Source: Asterias amurensis (taxonomy: Eukaryota; Echinodermata; Asteroidea; Forcipulatida; Asteriidae). Taken from it: a stretch of 64,000 nucleotides of DNA. The notes under the pieces were generated by a model. The model saw only the letters and a list, made by a program, of their open reading frames with translations. It made no database searches and had not been told where the DNA came from. Location of the stretch: assembly GCF_032118995.1 (NCBI RefSeq), contig NC_092653.1, forward strand, positions 21,409,202 through 21,473,201. Direction: 5' to 3'. The translations under genes were made by a program, and so were the position numbers. Positions 23,501 through 34,200 of this stretch are shown one piece after another (within the stretch, counting starts at the first letter, position 1; each line of letters starts with the position of its first letter).

Positions 23501-24312
23501 TCGGTCTGGCTTCCTGACTGCACACATTCCTGGTGGTGTGGTGTATTTTGTAATAAGTGTCCTCAGCGTTGGTAGAGCTATGTGTGCTGCAGTAGAGGTA
23601 TCGTTCTAGACTTAATCCCTTTTCGAACTTAATTGCTTCGGCTTAAAGGCACTGGACACTATTGGTAATTACTCAAAATAATTGTTAGCATAAAAACTTA
23701 CCTGGTAACAAGAAATGGAGAGCTGTTGATAGTATAAAACATTGTGATAAATGGCTCCCTCTGAAGTTACATAGGTTTCGAGAAAGAAGTAATTTTCCAC
23801 GAATTTGATTTCAAGACCTCTGATTTAGAATTTGAGGTCTCGAAATCAACCACCTAAACGCACACAACTTCGTGTGATAAGGGTGTATTTTTCTTTCATT
23901 ATTATCTCGCAAGTTCGATGACCAATTGAGCCCAAATTTTCACAGGTTTGTTATTTTATGCATACATGTATGTTGAGATACACCAACTGTGAAGGCTATT
24001 CTTTGACAATTATCAATAGTGTCCACTGCCTTTAAACAGAATTTCTTCATTGTCTTCTCGTTTCTCGTTTGGTTCTAATAAGAGTGTTGAGAATATATAT
24101 AAAAATCCCCCCAAAATATCATTGTAGCTGTTGCACATTAGTTCCAATTTGTGAACATCTTGTTTTGGCTATCAGAAATGTTAACGGACTATAATTTTTT
24201 ATTTTGACAGTTGTATTGTATCTGGGCTCACATCCAGCAGATGATCAGTAGCGACATCAGCCAGAAAAGTCTCTTGAGAGAAGAAAAAGACCAGAAGCCA
24301 GATTTGGTTTGA
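20583..24312 (+). CDS. CDP-alcohol phosphatidyltransferase, CDIPT-like
   Basis: Membrane enzyme family that condenses CDP-diacylglycerol with an alcohol (myo-inositol in CDIPT). Exons: 20583-20622, 21511-21606, 22141-22196, 22284-22340, 22465-22585, 23431-23597, 24211-24312, all in phase with GT/AG borders. The product is 212 aa; human CDIPT is 213. The N-terminus ENVYFYVPNIIGYGRLL parallels ENIFLFVPNLIGYARI of human CDIPT. The family motif spans exons 3-4 as DAINGTVAR, then G, then D-x3-D (DLVVDN). The second motif Asp, which binds metal, is Asn here. The C-terminal half has several hydrophobic segments but matches CDIPT weakly, so this is a divergent paralogue or a relaxed orthologue rather than a sure PI synthase. 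The tail LLREEKDQKPDLV is charged, as in other members. Confidence 0.83.
22888..23143. mobile_element. GGGCCCAATTTCATG fold-back MITE
   Basis: Copy in intron 5 of the CDIPT-like gene, with mutated arms (GGGCCCAATTTAATGGCTC / GGAGCCATGAACATTGGGCC). Confidence 0.78.
23647..24031 (+). mobile_element. TTAA MITE family 1
   Basis: Full copy with TTAA on both sides, in the last intron of the CDIPT-like gene. Ends AGGCACTGGACACTATTGG / CCACTGCCT in mirror. Confidence 0.85.
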
Positions 24313-24320
24313 TACTACAC

Positions 24321-25011
24321 AATAAACCATATGCGACTTAGATTTAAATATTGTCTGGTACAATGACTTGCTTAGTCACAATGTACCTCAGTCAAAATTC
24401 CTCAGACTATGGAAAGTTGCTATGTCAAATGGTTCAGGGCAAGCCTTTGCATAGTGTGTCATGGTTGAGCGTTTAATGGTCGAGCGGTTAAGAGCACCGA
24501 ATTCGCAAGCTCTGGTGTTTGATCAGCAGAGTGTGGTTTTGAATCCTGGTCGTGACACTTACTACATAAAATTGGGGAGGTAGTGCTTTCTGCTCTACTG
24601 GCCAGGCTTCTGATTGATGATACCCAAGCCTACATCCATATGGACTGTAAAAGGGGTAACCCTGTTTCAGCCCTAGGAGTAGGTGGCAACGGCCTCTGGA
24701 AACAAATAATTGTAGCCCACACCTTGAAGTGGCCTTCAGGCCTTGTGTGTCAGGCTCCTTGCATACAAAAAGAAATACAAAAAAAAAACCTCCAGATGAG
24801 CCGACCCTGGTACCATTGTGCCATACACAACCATTCAGAATTGTGAATGGGTGTTCACCGTCTTTTATGTAACTACGCAAAAGCTTGCTCCTAATAATGT
24901 GACATAGCTACTTCCTCCATAGTCTGAGGATTTCAAATTTAAGTGGTAACGTGTGATCAAGCACGTCGTTATACCAGACAATATTCAAATCTAACACACA
25001 AATGGCTTATT
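24321..25011. mobile_element. AATAAGCC-ended MITE with SINE A inside, at the CDIPT-like 3' end
   Basis: Left arm from 24321 (AATAAACCATATGCG) and right arm ending GGCTTATT at 25011, homologous to 3899-4254. SINE A fills 24456-24790. The left terminus lies eight bases after the CDIPT-like stop codon and reads AATAAA. Confidence 0.75.
24456..24790 (+). mobile_element. SINE A, tRNA-Leu-derived
   Basis: Head with A box (GGTCGAGCGG) and tRNA-Leu-like long variable arm, then a body shared with 27566, 36119 and 36885 (minus). The first bases of the head are duplicated in this copy. It sits inside an AATAAGCC-ended MITE, so it is younger than that MITE. Confidence 0.75.
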
Positions 25012-25893
25012 TAATCAAAGCGCTAGAAAATGTTGCTTGGCAGACAAAAATGAAGGTTACTTTCATAAAAACAATTAATTTGACAAGCCTTTGGGTTCTT
25101 GTTCATCACTTAGCAGCAATAATATTTGCTTAACCCTCCTACTCTTGGTTTCATTTTCTAGTGAGTTGACCAACCATTCAAAACCACACGCCTGCAAGGG
25201 TTTTGTAGGGTGGCTCAACTGCGCGCAGTACCAACTGTGTGCATGTGTTTAGTGTGTTGGTGCATTCAACATATGACACCTCAACGTACTGGGGTCGAAC
25301 CTGGGTCGACCCCTGGAAGCTACACGGGATCAGACCTGGGTTGACCCAGGGAAGCTAATCAAAAGTCTGACCAGTGGAAATAAGAAACCTTCCAAAAATC
25401 AGAGGGATATCGAGGTTTACTCTGGTCCAAAAGTCTGCCAAGCAATTTTTATTTTCTGATCTTAAGGAGGGCAAAGAACTGTACAGCATGCAATACCACA
25501 ATAATCACAGACAGACAAATACTTATCAAACATTTTTAAACATTTACCTCATTAATACATATTTTCAACTGGAATTTGATTTGTTTGTGAGTGATTCACA
25601 ACAGTGAAACTGTTGCCTTTATTGGTTAGTTAAAACCTGCATCCACAAAACTGCCATTTTTAAATTCCAAGATTTTGTTTACAATGATATGGGATGTGAA
25701 CTTAGAACACCCATATCTTGTAAAAGCTATTTAGCTTCATATTCTCCTTAGTTAATAAGAACGAGTCACACAAACAAGACGGTGACGGAACATTTTTTTC
25801 CCCCCTGTGCCTCACAGCTTTTGGAACACCCTAACTATCCCTAATAGAAACACAGGAACAATTTTGTCCATCAAAAAGGCTCTTTAAGTCCAC

Positions 25894-26092
25894 CAGGGCT
25901 CAATTTCATAGAGCTGATTAAGCAGAAAATATTGCTTAAAAAACTTCTGCTAAGCAGAAATTAGCAGGATACCAGTCACAAGTTGTGCATGTGACATGGT
26001 AGTTTGGCTGGTAACCTTAGTAACCCCGGTAAGCAACATTTTGTTGCACTTAGCTCCTTGTTCTGCTTAAGCAGCTCTATAAAATTGGGACC
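25894..26092. mobile_element. Related fold-back with GCTTAAGCAG arms
   Basis: GGGCTCAATTTCATAGAGCTG mirrors CAGCTCTATAAAATTGGGACCC. Same ends as the previous family but a different interior. Decayed relatives: 16012-16100, 29650-29730, 31010-31192, 37535-37665, 49580-49700. Confidence 0.65.
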
Positions 26093-27295
26093 CGAGTCCA
26101 AATTCATGGCACTGCTTACCGTAAGCAAAGAATCGGTGCATACATAAGCAGAAGATTCTGCACTTACTTAAGCGTACTGCTTACCGTAAGCAAAGAATCA
26201 GTGCATACATAAGCAGAAGATTCTGCACTTACTTAAGCGTACTGCTTACCGTAAGCAAAGAATCAGTGCATACATAAGCAGAAGATTCTGCACTTATTTA
26301 AGCGTACTTCTTACCGTAAGCAAAGAATTGGTGCATACATAAGCAGAAGATTCTGCACTTATTTAAGTGTACTGCTTACCGTAAGCAAAGAATCGGTGCA
26401 TACATAAGCAGAAGATTCTGCACTTACTTAAGCGTACTGCTTACCGTAAGCAAAGAATCAGTGCATACATAAGCAGAAGATTCTGCACTTACTTAAGCGT
26501 ACTGCTTACCGTAAGCAAAGAATCAGTGCATACATAAGCAGAAGATTCTGCACTTATTTAAGCGTACTTCTTACCGTAAGCAAAGAATCAGTGCATACAT
26601 AAGCAGAAGATTCTGCACTTATTTAAGTGTACTGCTTACCGTAAGCAAAGAATCGGTGCATACATAAGCAGAAGATTCTGCACTTACTTAAGCGTACTGC
26701 TTACCGTAAGCAAAGAATCAGTGCATACATAAGCAGAAGATTCTGCACTTACTTAAGCGTACTGCTTACCGTAAGCAAAGAATCAGTGCATACATAAGCA
26801 GAAGATTCTGCACTTATTTAAGCGTACTTCTTACCGTAAGCAAAGAATTGGTGCATACATAAGCAGAAGATTCTGCACTTATTTAAGTGTACTGCTTACC
26901 GTAAGCAAAGAATCGGTGCATACATAAGCAGAAGATTCTGCACCTACTTAAGCGTACTGCTTACCGTAAGCAAAGAATCGGTGCATACATAAGCAGAAGA
27001 TTCTGCACTTACTTAAGCGTACTGCTTACCATAAGTAAGAATCGGTGCATACAGAAGCAAAATATTCTGCACTTTCTTAAGCGCACTGCTTACCGTAAGC
27101 AAAGAATCGGTGCATACATAAGCAAAATATTCTGCACTTTCTTAAGCGCACTGCTTACCATAAGTAAGAATCGGTGCATACATAAGCAGAAGATTCTGCA
27201 CTTACTTAAGCGCAATGCTTACCATAAGTAAGAATCGGTGCATACATAAGCAGAAGATTCTGCACTTACTTAAGCGTACTGCCATGAAAATTGGC
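26093..27295. repeat. 65-bp satellite inside a fold-back MITE, 18 units
   Basis: The unit begins ACTGCTTACCGTAAGCAAAG; unit starts are 26111, 26176, 26241 and so on every 65 bp to 26956, then 64-65 bp to 27277. Each unit has two short palindromes, GCTTACCGTAAGC and GCAGAAGATTCTGC. Units 1-4, 5-8 and 9-12 repeat the same order of variants (260-bp higher-order repeat). The array is bordered by AATTCATGGC and GCCATGAAAATTGG, the ends of the GGGCCCAATTTCATG fold-back family. Confidence 0.9.
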
Positions 27296-27420
27296 TGTAT
27301 TTTTAAGCATGTAGCTCTTTTAATCTTTTCTCTATTACAACGTGTCCTTTTGACCTCAAAATGCCTTGTATCATTTATTAATTTGGTGCTATATAAATGC
27401 GTTTAATATTATTATTAATA
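27278..27420 (+). mobile_element. LINE-type 3' tail after the satellite
   Basis: TTGGTGCTATATAAATGCG followed by ATT repeats resembles the 3' terminus of CR1/L2-type elements; a similar tail is at 9730-9780 and a weaker one at 21710-21765. No coding part remains. Confidence 0.45.
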
Positions 27421-27565
27421 TATTAAGAATTTTGTCAGGCCAGGGCAAAATATTTTGACAATCTATTGTAATGTATGAAATTATAACTGCAATATCTTTA
27501 GTATTAAGAGGTAGGTTATGTCAAAATTAAAAGTTTTTGGATTGATTGCTATGCAACATGTGCGG

Positions 27566-27863
27566 TGTCATGGCCGAGCGGTTAGGAGCACCGGATTCAA
27601 GCTCTGGTGTTTGATTAGCGGGGCGTGGGTTCGGATCCCGGTCATGACACTTGCTACATAAAATTAGGGAGGTAGTACTTTCCGCTCTACCGGCTAGGCT
27701 TCGAATTGAAGATACCCAAGCCTACATTCGTATGGGCTGTGAAAGGGGTAACCCTGTTTCAGCCCTAGGAGTAGGTGGCAATGGCTAATGGAAACACATA
27801 ATTGTAGCCCACAGCTTGAAGTGGCCTTCAGGCCTCGTGTGTCAGGCAACTTGCATAAAAGAT
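27566..27863 (+). mobile_element. SINE A, full copy
   Basis: The best-preserved copy: TGGCCGAGCGG (A box), GATTCAAGC (CAA anticodon loop position), GGTTCGGATCC (B box), then the common 200-bp body ending GTGTGTCAGGCAACTTGC. The head resembles tRNA-Leu(CAA). It is a SINE rather than a gene because the tRNA part runs straight into the repeated body. Confidence 0.8.
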
Positions 27864-28114
27864 TTGTTTTTTTAAATGTGCAATAAGGACCATGCACATG
27901 TACATTGTACATGTAGCACTTGGCTTATTTGGACATGATCATACCTAAAACAAATTTCATTATTGTCTTTGATAATTAGGTATATATATCCTCAAATTAT
28001 TTCCTGAAGAATATTTTACTTTGCCATATCACAGTCAAAATTAGTCCAGGAAAACCAGGCCAAGTTCACCCAAGGACTTTCTTTGACCATAGTTTGGAGA
28101 ACTTTGTGAAGTTG

Positions 28115-28545
28115 GACTACACAAGTTGGTTTTTCAAAACAAACAAATGACCCCCAAAAGTTCAGTAAAGCATATATTTAACAAGCACTCTCTCCCGCTT
28201 ATTAGAACCTGATATTTTGGTTGTCTGCCAATTAATTTCCATATCACTTTATCTGAGAAGTAATCATTTTGCGAACTGTCCGTGGAATACTTGACCCCCA
28301 AAGAAGTGAAGTAAGCTACTTATTTCTCAGATGTTTAGATTCAGTCAAGCACTAACATCCCACGGACAGCTACAAACATTAGTGCTTTCAGTAAATCAGG
28401 TATAACTTCTCTTAGAAATGATAAATTTGTTTCATTCTTTTTCTTCAGATAATCAGGAAAGAATACTGAGTTTTGAGTTTCAGTTGTGGTTTTGTTTTAA
28501 AATCATGAATCTCCATCGACTTGCGCTGTACAGCAAGTATTTCTC
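28115..28545. mobile_element. Second copy of the 511-972 MITE
   Basis: Shares TTTTCAAAACAAACAAATGA, AAAGTTCAGTAAAGCATAT and AACTTCTCTTAGAAATGAT with 511-972. The ends are more decayed. Confidence 0.65.
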
Positions 28546-29164
28546 AATTTAATACATCACACCACATTGATGACAAGCTTATATTTTGGTTATCTGCCAA
28601 TTTATTTCCATATCACTATTTCTTAGAAGTGCCTGATTAAGGCATGGGGGAATCTTATTTGTAAATATTGTGATACACTTGATATAACTACAGCCGGGGC
28701 AACGCAACTATTAGTTTTAAGTTATGCAAACAGATTCAACATGACATGTGATGTAAATATTACTGATATTTTGATAAAGAGAAGACCACTGATGAATTCA
28801 TTTTCTAATGTTTCAAAAGATGTCCACTTTCGACCCAAGATTTCTTGTTCACACTATCAAGAGTTGTAAAGAATTTTTCAATGAATTCCTATTAAGCTTT
28901 GTTTGAATCGAGTGACTACGGCTATTGGCTACGTCTATTGGCTGCAACAAAACTGAAGAATAGTAGTGGTGTGAAAAATAACAAGTAACTAAAAACAGCA
29001 AACTTGCCGTTAAAACCATGTATTACATCTCTTGGGAGTGTTGGCTCTTTAAAGAGCCAGTGTGGTCTCAACAGTGTGGTCTCGACGTTTTCAAAAAGTA
29101 TACTCGGCTTGTCTTCAGTTTTTCCCTCCTGATGACAAGCATTTGCATCTGGGATAAAGAACAT

Positions 29165-29352
29165 TAATTTTGGTTTTTACCCATGCACCGATGTGTACTA
29201 GCACTGTATACTCAGTTCTTCCCCCCAAGTCATGTGAAAAAAATGTCACACGCATGTTACTCGGGTGGGATTCGAACCGACGACCCTTGCAATTCTAGAG
29301 CAGTGTCTTACCAACTAGACTACTGAGGTCGCCCGGTAGCTAGAGGCAGTTC
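29165..29352 (-). mobile_element. SINE B
   Basis: Reverse copy with tail, CACCGATGTGTACTAGCACT, B-box region GGTGGGATTCGAACCG and head ACCAACTAGACTACTGAGG. Confidence 0.7.
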
Positions 29353-30010
29353 ATTTCATAGCCAACACTTGCACAAAAGAAATTTAGTACATAGCTGTAC
29401 ACCAGCAAGTTAACTATTTTTAGTTACTTCTTATTGAAGGATAGGATTTCCCTGTGTTACAGCTGCAGCTATTGCCAAAGTCATTCATTCAAACGAGGCC
29501 TATAATGGTTTTTTTTAAATTTGTTTCATAATTTTCTTGAATTTGTGTTTTTTATGAATGAAAACAATATGTACAAGAAAGAAAATGTTCCCAAAGCTTG
29601 CTTCATTATTTCTATTATTAGTTTATTGATAACCATCATTATCCAGTGCACCAATTTTTAGAGCTGCTTACACATAAAGTTGTTCTTTACATTTTTCTGC
29701 TTAGCAGAAGTTAGCAGGAAACCAGTGCCTACTCGTACTTTCTCACACAACAATACCAAATCCAAATGCTTGTTACGAGAATCTTTATTGTCTTTCCTTT
29801 ATCAAGTCACCGTTGCATTGTGGCAACAATATTTCTGAAGGAAACTGATTACTCATAAAAGTCTAAGTATTTCTGCTCGATGGGCATGGACAAATTTTCT
29901 GAATACCAGTGGTTAATATTAACCATAGCAATCAATGGACTATTTAACTAAACAAACCCCCAGTGATGGCTTATTCCACAGATATAGACCATGTGAACTT
30001 TGTTTACAAT

Positions 30011-30210
30011 AAGTAATAATAATAATAATATCGAAGTCTTATATAGCGCACGTATCTACCAAACAAGGTACTCAAGGCGCTGAGTATATACAAACTTTCA
30101 GAAAGATAGGTTATTGCAGTGATGAATTCTGAGACCCGATTATTTAGCACCTTATAAGGGTTTACAAGGTGCTATGCCGCATATAGCAGCCACAGCCAGG
30201 AACACTGTGT
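30011..30210 (-). mobile_element. SINE A2, 3' part
   Basis: Shares the TATAGCGC...AAGGCGCTGAGTATA tail, the AGCACCTTATAAGGGTTTAC palindrome and GCAGCCACAGCCAGGAACAC with 2199-2394; the tRNA head is missing. Confidence 0.6.
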
Positions 30211-31295
30211 GACCTTGTACATTCTTTGAGTATTCTGGCAGGCACAATACTGCACAGGTCATATGGGAAAGTTGACACTTTGTGTCATAATTTCCACATA
30301 AATCCAAGAATTATGAAAGTAAAAGCTGGACAAGTTTTGAGATGTGCCCCATTTCATCATATCAAAAGTTGATAAGAATTAGACAGTGCAATCTCCATAA
30401 AATAAAAGATTTTATGATTTCTTCCATTAGGCTGTGTACAAATTTTGCCTGCAGGAAGTCCAGGCTCGGTGGCTCTATTGTAAACATGTGATGTCACAAT
30501 GTCTATAGCCCTTTATATTGCAACGACAAAGCAGGAGTATTTGTCAACTGAGGTTGGAAAACTATGGAAAGCCATAAATGCAAAACAAAAACAGAAAGCT
30601 ACTCTTTGTAACAATTACACACAATTTTCAAACAAAACAACCAATCATGGGAGGTATTTTATTTAATTGAAAGTTTGCAAAAAAAAGTTAAATGTTACCA
30701 CGATTGAGTGTTTTACTAACATTTAGCCATCCATGCCAGCAAGCTCGGTTTGTTTACTAAGAACAGACAGGTCTATAATGGTTTGTATTTATCTGTGATG
30801 TAAGATTTCTTCGAAACCATTTCTCATTGAGATACATCAACAACACACTGAAAATCTAAGACCGTCTTCAATTAAATCATAATAATAGTTCACAAAACAT
30901 ACTTTTAAATATTCATATTTCGAAAGAGTGCATGAAAGATGTAGAAAATAACACCATCCACTATGTTTCAAGTAATTTTGTCGCTACTTTTAAATTCAAA
31001 ACTCAACTGATCAATTTCATAACACTGTTAAGCAGAAAATACTGGTTAGCAAATTTTATTGCTAAGCAAAAAAGAACGTGGGACCACTTGTTAACTTTAT
31101 GGATCCTTGGCTGGTAACCAGTTTCTTTTAAGCAATATTTTTCTATGCTTAGCAAGTTTTTATGTTTACAAGCTTTATGAAATTGGGCCCTAGTCTTGTC
31201 TTATCACAATATTCAACCAGTACGAAAAACAAATTCTGTAACCGATCATGGTTGTTAATGTATTATATGCGCTGTCATTTCTTCACTGATGACCA

Positions 31296-34200
31296 CTAAA
31301 TTTTCTCAATTGGAGGTAAGATCTCTGTGATGATACCGGTACCCAGCGTGATGCGTCCGTCTCGCAGGGTAAATCTCTGCCCAAGTTCAAGGACCATGTT
31401 CTTCTGTAGAGCCAGAGATAAACTAACGTCCTCACCTACATGAGAAGATAAAGAGTACAAGAATAAAACATCTGTGTCTAGAAAGTTCAACAACTGCACT
31501 CTGTAAAAGCAAAAACTCCCAAGATTAATGGACCGATCCTGCCTGTCAATCAAACTGTGCGCGTTCACCCATTTGACCAATCACAGCAATGATTGTGGTC
31601 GGACAAACTCGGTCATGCGTGCACGTATATTTGGCATGCATGGCAGAATCGTGCAGAATGTCATTGGGAGTGCTCGTACACGTGTCTGGCTCAAGTGCGC
31701 GGTGGGCGGAGCTTAGTGGAAAGCCGGAACGGTACGTTCTTAAAGGCAGTGGACACTTTTGGTAATTACTCAAAATAGTTATTAGCATAAAACCTTACAT
31801 GGTACAAATAATGGGGAGAGGTTGATAGTATAAAACATTGTGAGAAACAGCTCCCTCTGAAGTATGATAGTTTTCGAGAAAGAAGTTATTTTCCACGAAT
31901 TTGATTTCGAGACCTCAGATTTAGAATTTGAAATCAAGCATCTGAAAGCACACAACTTCGTGTGACATGTGGGTTTTTTTCTTTCATTATTATCTCGCAA
32001 CTTCGACAGCCAATTGAGCTCAAATTTTCACAGGTTTGTTATTTTATGCATATGTTGAGCTATTATTTTGTTGGGAAAGACCAAGTGAGAATACTGGTCT
32101 TTGATAATTACCAACAGTGTCCAGTGTCTTTAAAGTAAACACCATGTGGACCAAACTCCATGGCTTGCTGCAGAACTCTGTGCTTACCGCCTGGGCCCAA
32201 TTTCAAAGAGCTGCTTAACGGCCGTTTTGGCGCTTACTTTATGATTTCTATTTCAAAGCACTGCTCCACCAGCCTTGGCACTTGGCATTTTTACGTTGCA
32301 AAATGCAGCAATATATGCATTACTATTTACAGTTATATAATAGACTAATAAATTTGCATCAGGGATAAAGACTATTAATTTTGGTTTTTACCCTTACACT
32401 GATGTGTGTAAGCACTGTATATTAGTACTTCCCAGAGTTCTGTGAAAAATATCACAGGCATAATACTCAGCTGGGATTCGAACCCATGACCTCTGCAATT
32501 CTAGAGCAGTGTCTTACCAACTAGACTACCATACCTGCCAACATTCGAAACCCAGAAATAGGGACAAGCCTGGCCGGGGTCCAGGGGTCACCAAGGCGGG
32601 GTACTGTGAATGAGTGTTTTCTTCCAGGGGGCTCTGCATTGCAAGGGACAGTGCCCCCTGGAAGCTAACAGAACTACACAGCTTCCAGAGTCATTTGGGG
32701 GCTAAACATTAACATAAAGTAAATTAACTTTGAATGTGGAACTACTCCATAAAAACAATACATTAGTTCATTATTATTTGATAACACAGCTTTTCACCAA
32801 CTTTCTATTGGTGTAGACCTTTGTATGTGGATTGTTTTGCTTGTTTTAGTTAGGCAGTGTTAGGTGGGCGACTATATCGCCCCGTCCACCGTGAGCAATA
32901 CTCACATCGGTTCTACATATGCCACAGAAAGGGTGATGCCTACTTTTTGTTGAGCTTTTAATGCACAAGAAATCTGTGGCGTAATTATCGTTAAAAACGC
33001 AGGATCTCTTCGATTTACTGCCACTCATTTTGAAAATCAACTTACGGTTTTAACAAAATGGCGACCGCAACACCCTTTGTACCACGACGTCGTCGACGAA
33101 GCAAATACATGTACATAACGTATTATGTACATGTATGTACACACGCACACACTCACGCACCGCATGTATTGGCTTGACACAATAAACTTGGTACAAGTCC
33201 TCTCCACGAATCTCTCTACGCGTACAATGTTGTTGCACGGACTAAACGGACACTTTTTGAGGGAGCGCATGTTTCAACAAGTCTATAATACAACTAAACT
33301 CTTCATCAGTCGTTTACAACATTTGTTTTTATTGATATACACACACACTTGACACACCACATGCTTGACAAATGATTTAATAAACTTGATACAAGTCCTC
33401 CACACGAATCTCCCTCTACACGTGCGTACTTGTTCACTCACACGGCTACTTTGGGATGAAATGCACGTTCGCTCAGCAAGTCTAAAATACATCTAGTCTT
33501 GTTCTCAGCCGTTCATCATCAATTTTCTTACTTTTTAATAATAAAATCGTGAAATCTGAGAAACCGGGACAGTCCCGATTTTAGGCGTCTTTGAAACTCA
33601 GAAACCGGGACTGTCCCGGGAAAATCGGGACAGTTGGCAGGTATGGACTACCGAGATTGCCCGGTAGCTAGAGGCAGTTTGAATCCTGTTTTAATAGATG
33701 TTCAATTTGCATCAGTGATAAAGAATATTCATTTTGGATTTACCCTTGAAACCTTTGAAGCCATTGGACACTTTCGGTACAGAATTTTTTTTTAAAAGTT
33801 CACAGATTTACAAATAATTTACAGGGTGTACAGAAGGTAATGGTGAAAGACTTCTCTTGAAATATTGTTCCATGAAAAGCTTTACTTTTTGAGAAAACAT
33901 TAAAACAATTATCAATTCTCAATATCGAGAATTCACATTTATTATAAACACATGTCATGACACGGCGAGACGTGCGAAAAACAAGGGTGGGTTTTCCCGT
34001 TTTTTTCTCCCGACTCCGATGACTGATTGAGCCTAAATTTTCACAGGTTTGTTATTTTATATATAAGTTGTGATACACGAAGTGTGGGCCTTGGACATTA
34101 CTGTTTACCGAAAGTGTCCAATGGCTTTAATATGAATTAGTGACTAATGGAACAACTGACTGACTAGTGAAATGCAAAGCTAAACAGGGCCCAATTTCAT

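Larger units (their letters stand above)
24313..31295. other. Intergenic region between CDIPT-like and TUFM
   Basis: No convincing protein gene. It contains an AATAAGCC-ended MITE with a SINE inside it, the 65-bp satellite (26111-27277), a LINE-type tail, SINE copies near 27566 and 29165, a mariner-like MITE (about 28115-28545) and a SINE tail at 30011-30210. The stretch 30211-31295 shows only a degenerate fold-back (31010-31192). Confidence 0.5.

Noticed and set aside
26111-27277. Regular array resembling a CRISPR
   Set aside because: The repeats are head-to-tail with no unique spacers, in a spliced animal genome. It is a satellite.
27566-27655. Functional tRNA-Leu gene
   Set aside because: The tRNA-like part runs directly into a body shared by several dispersed copies, so it is a SINE head.
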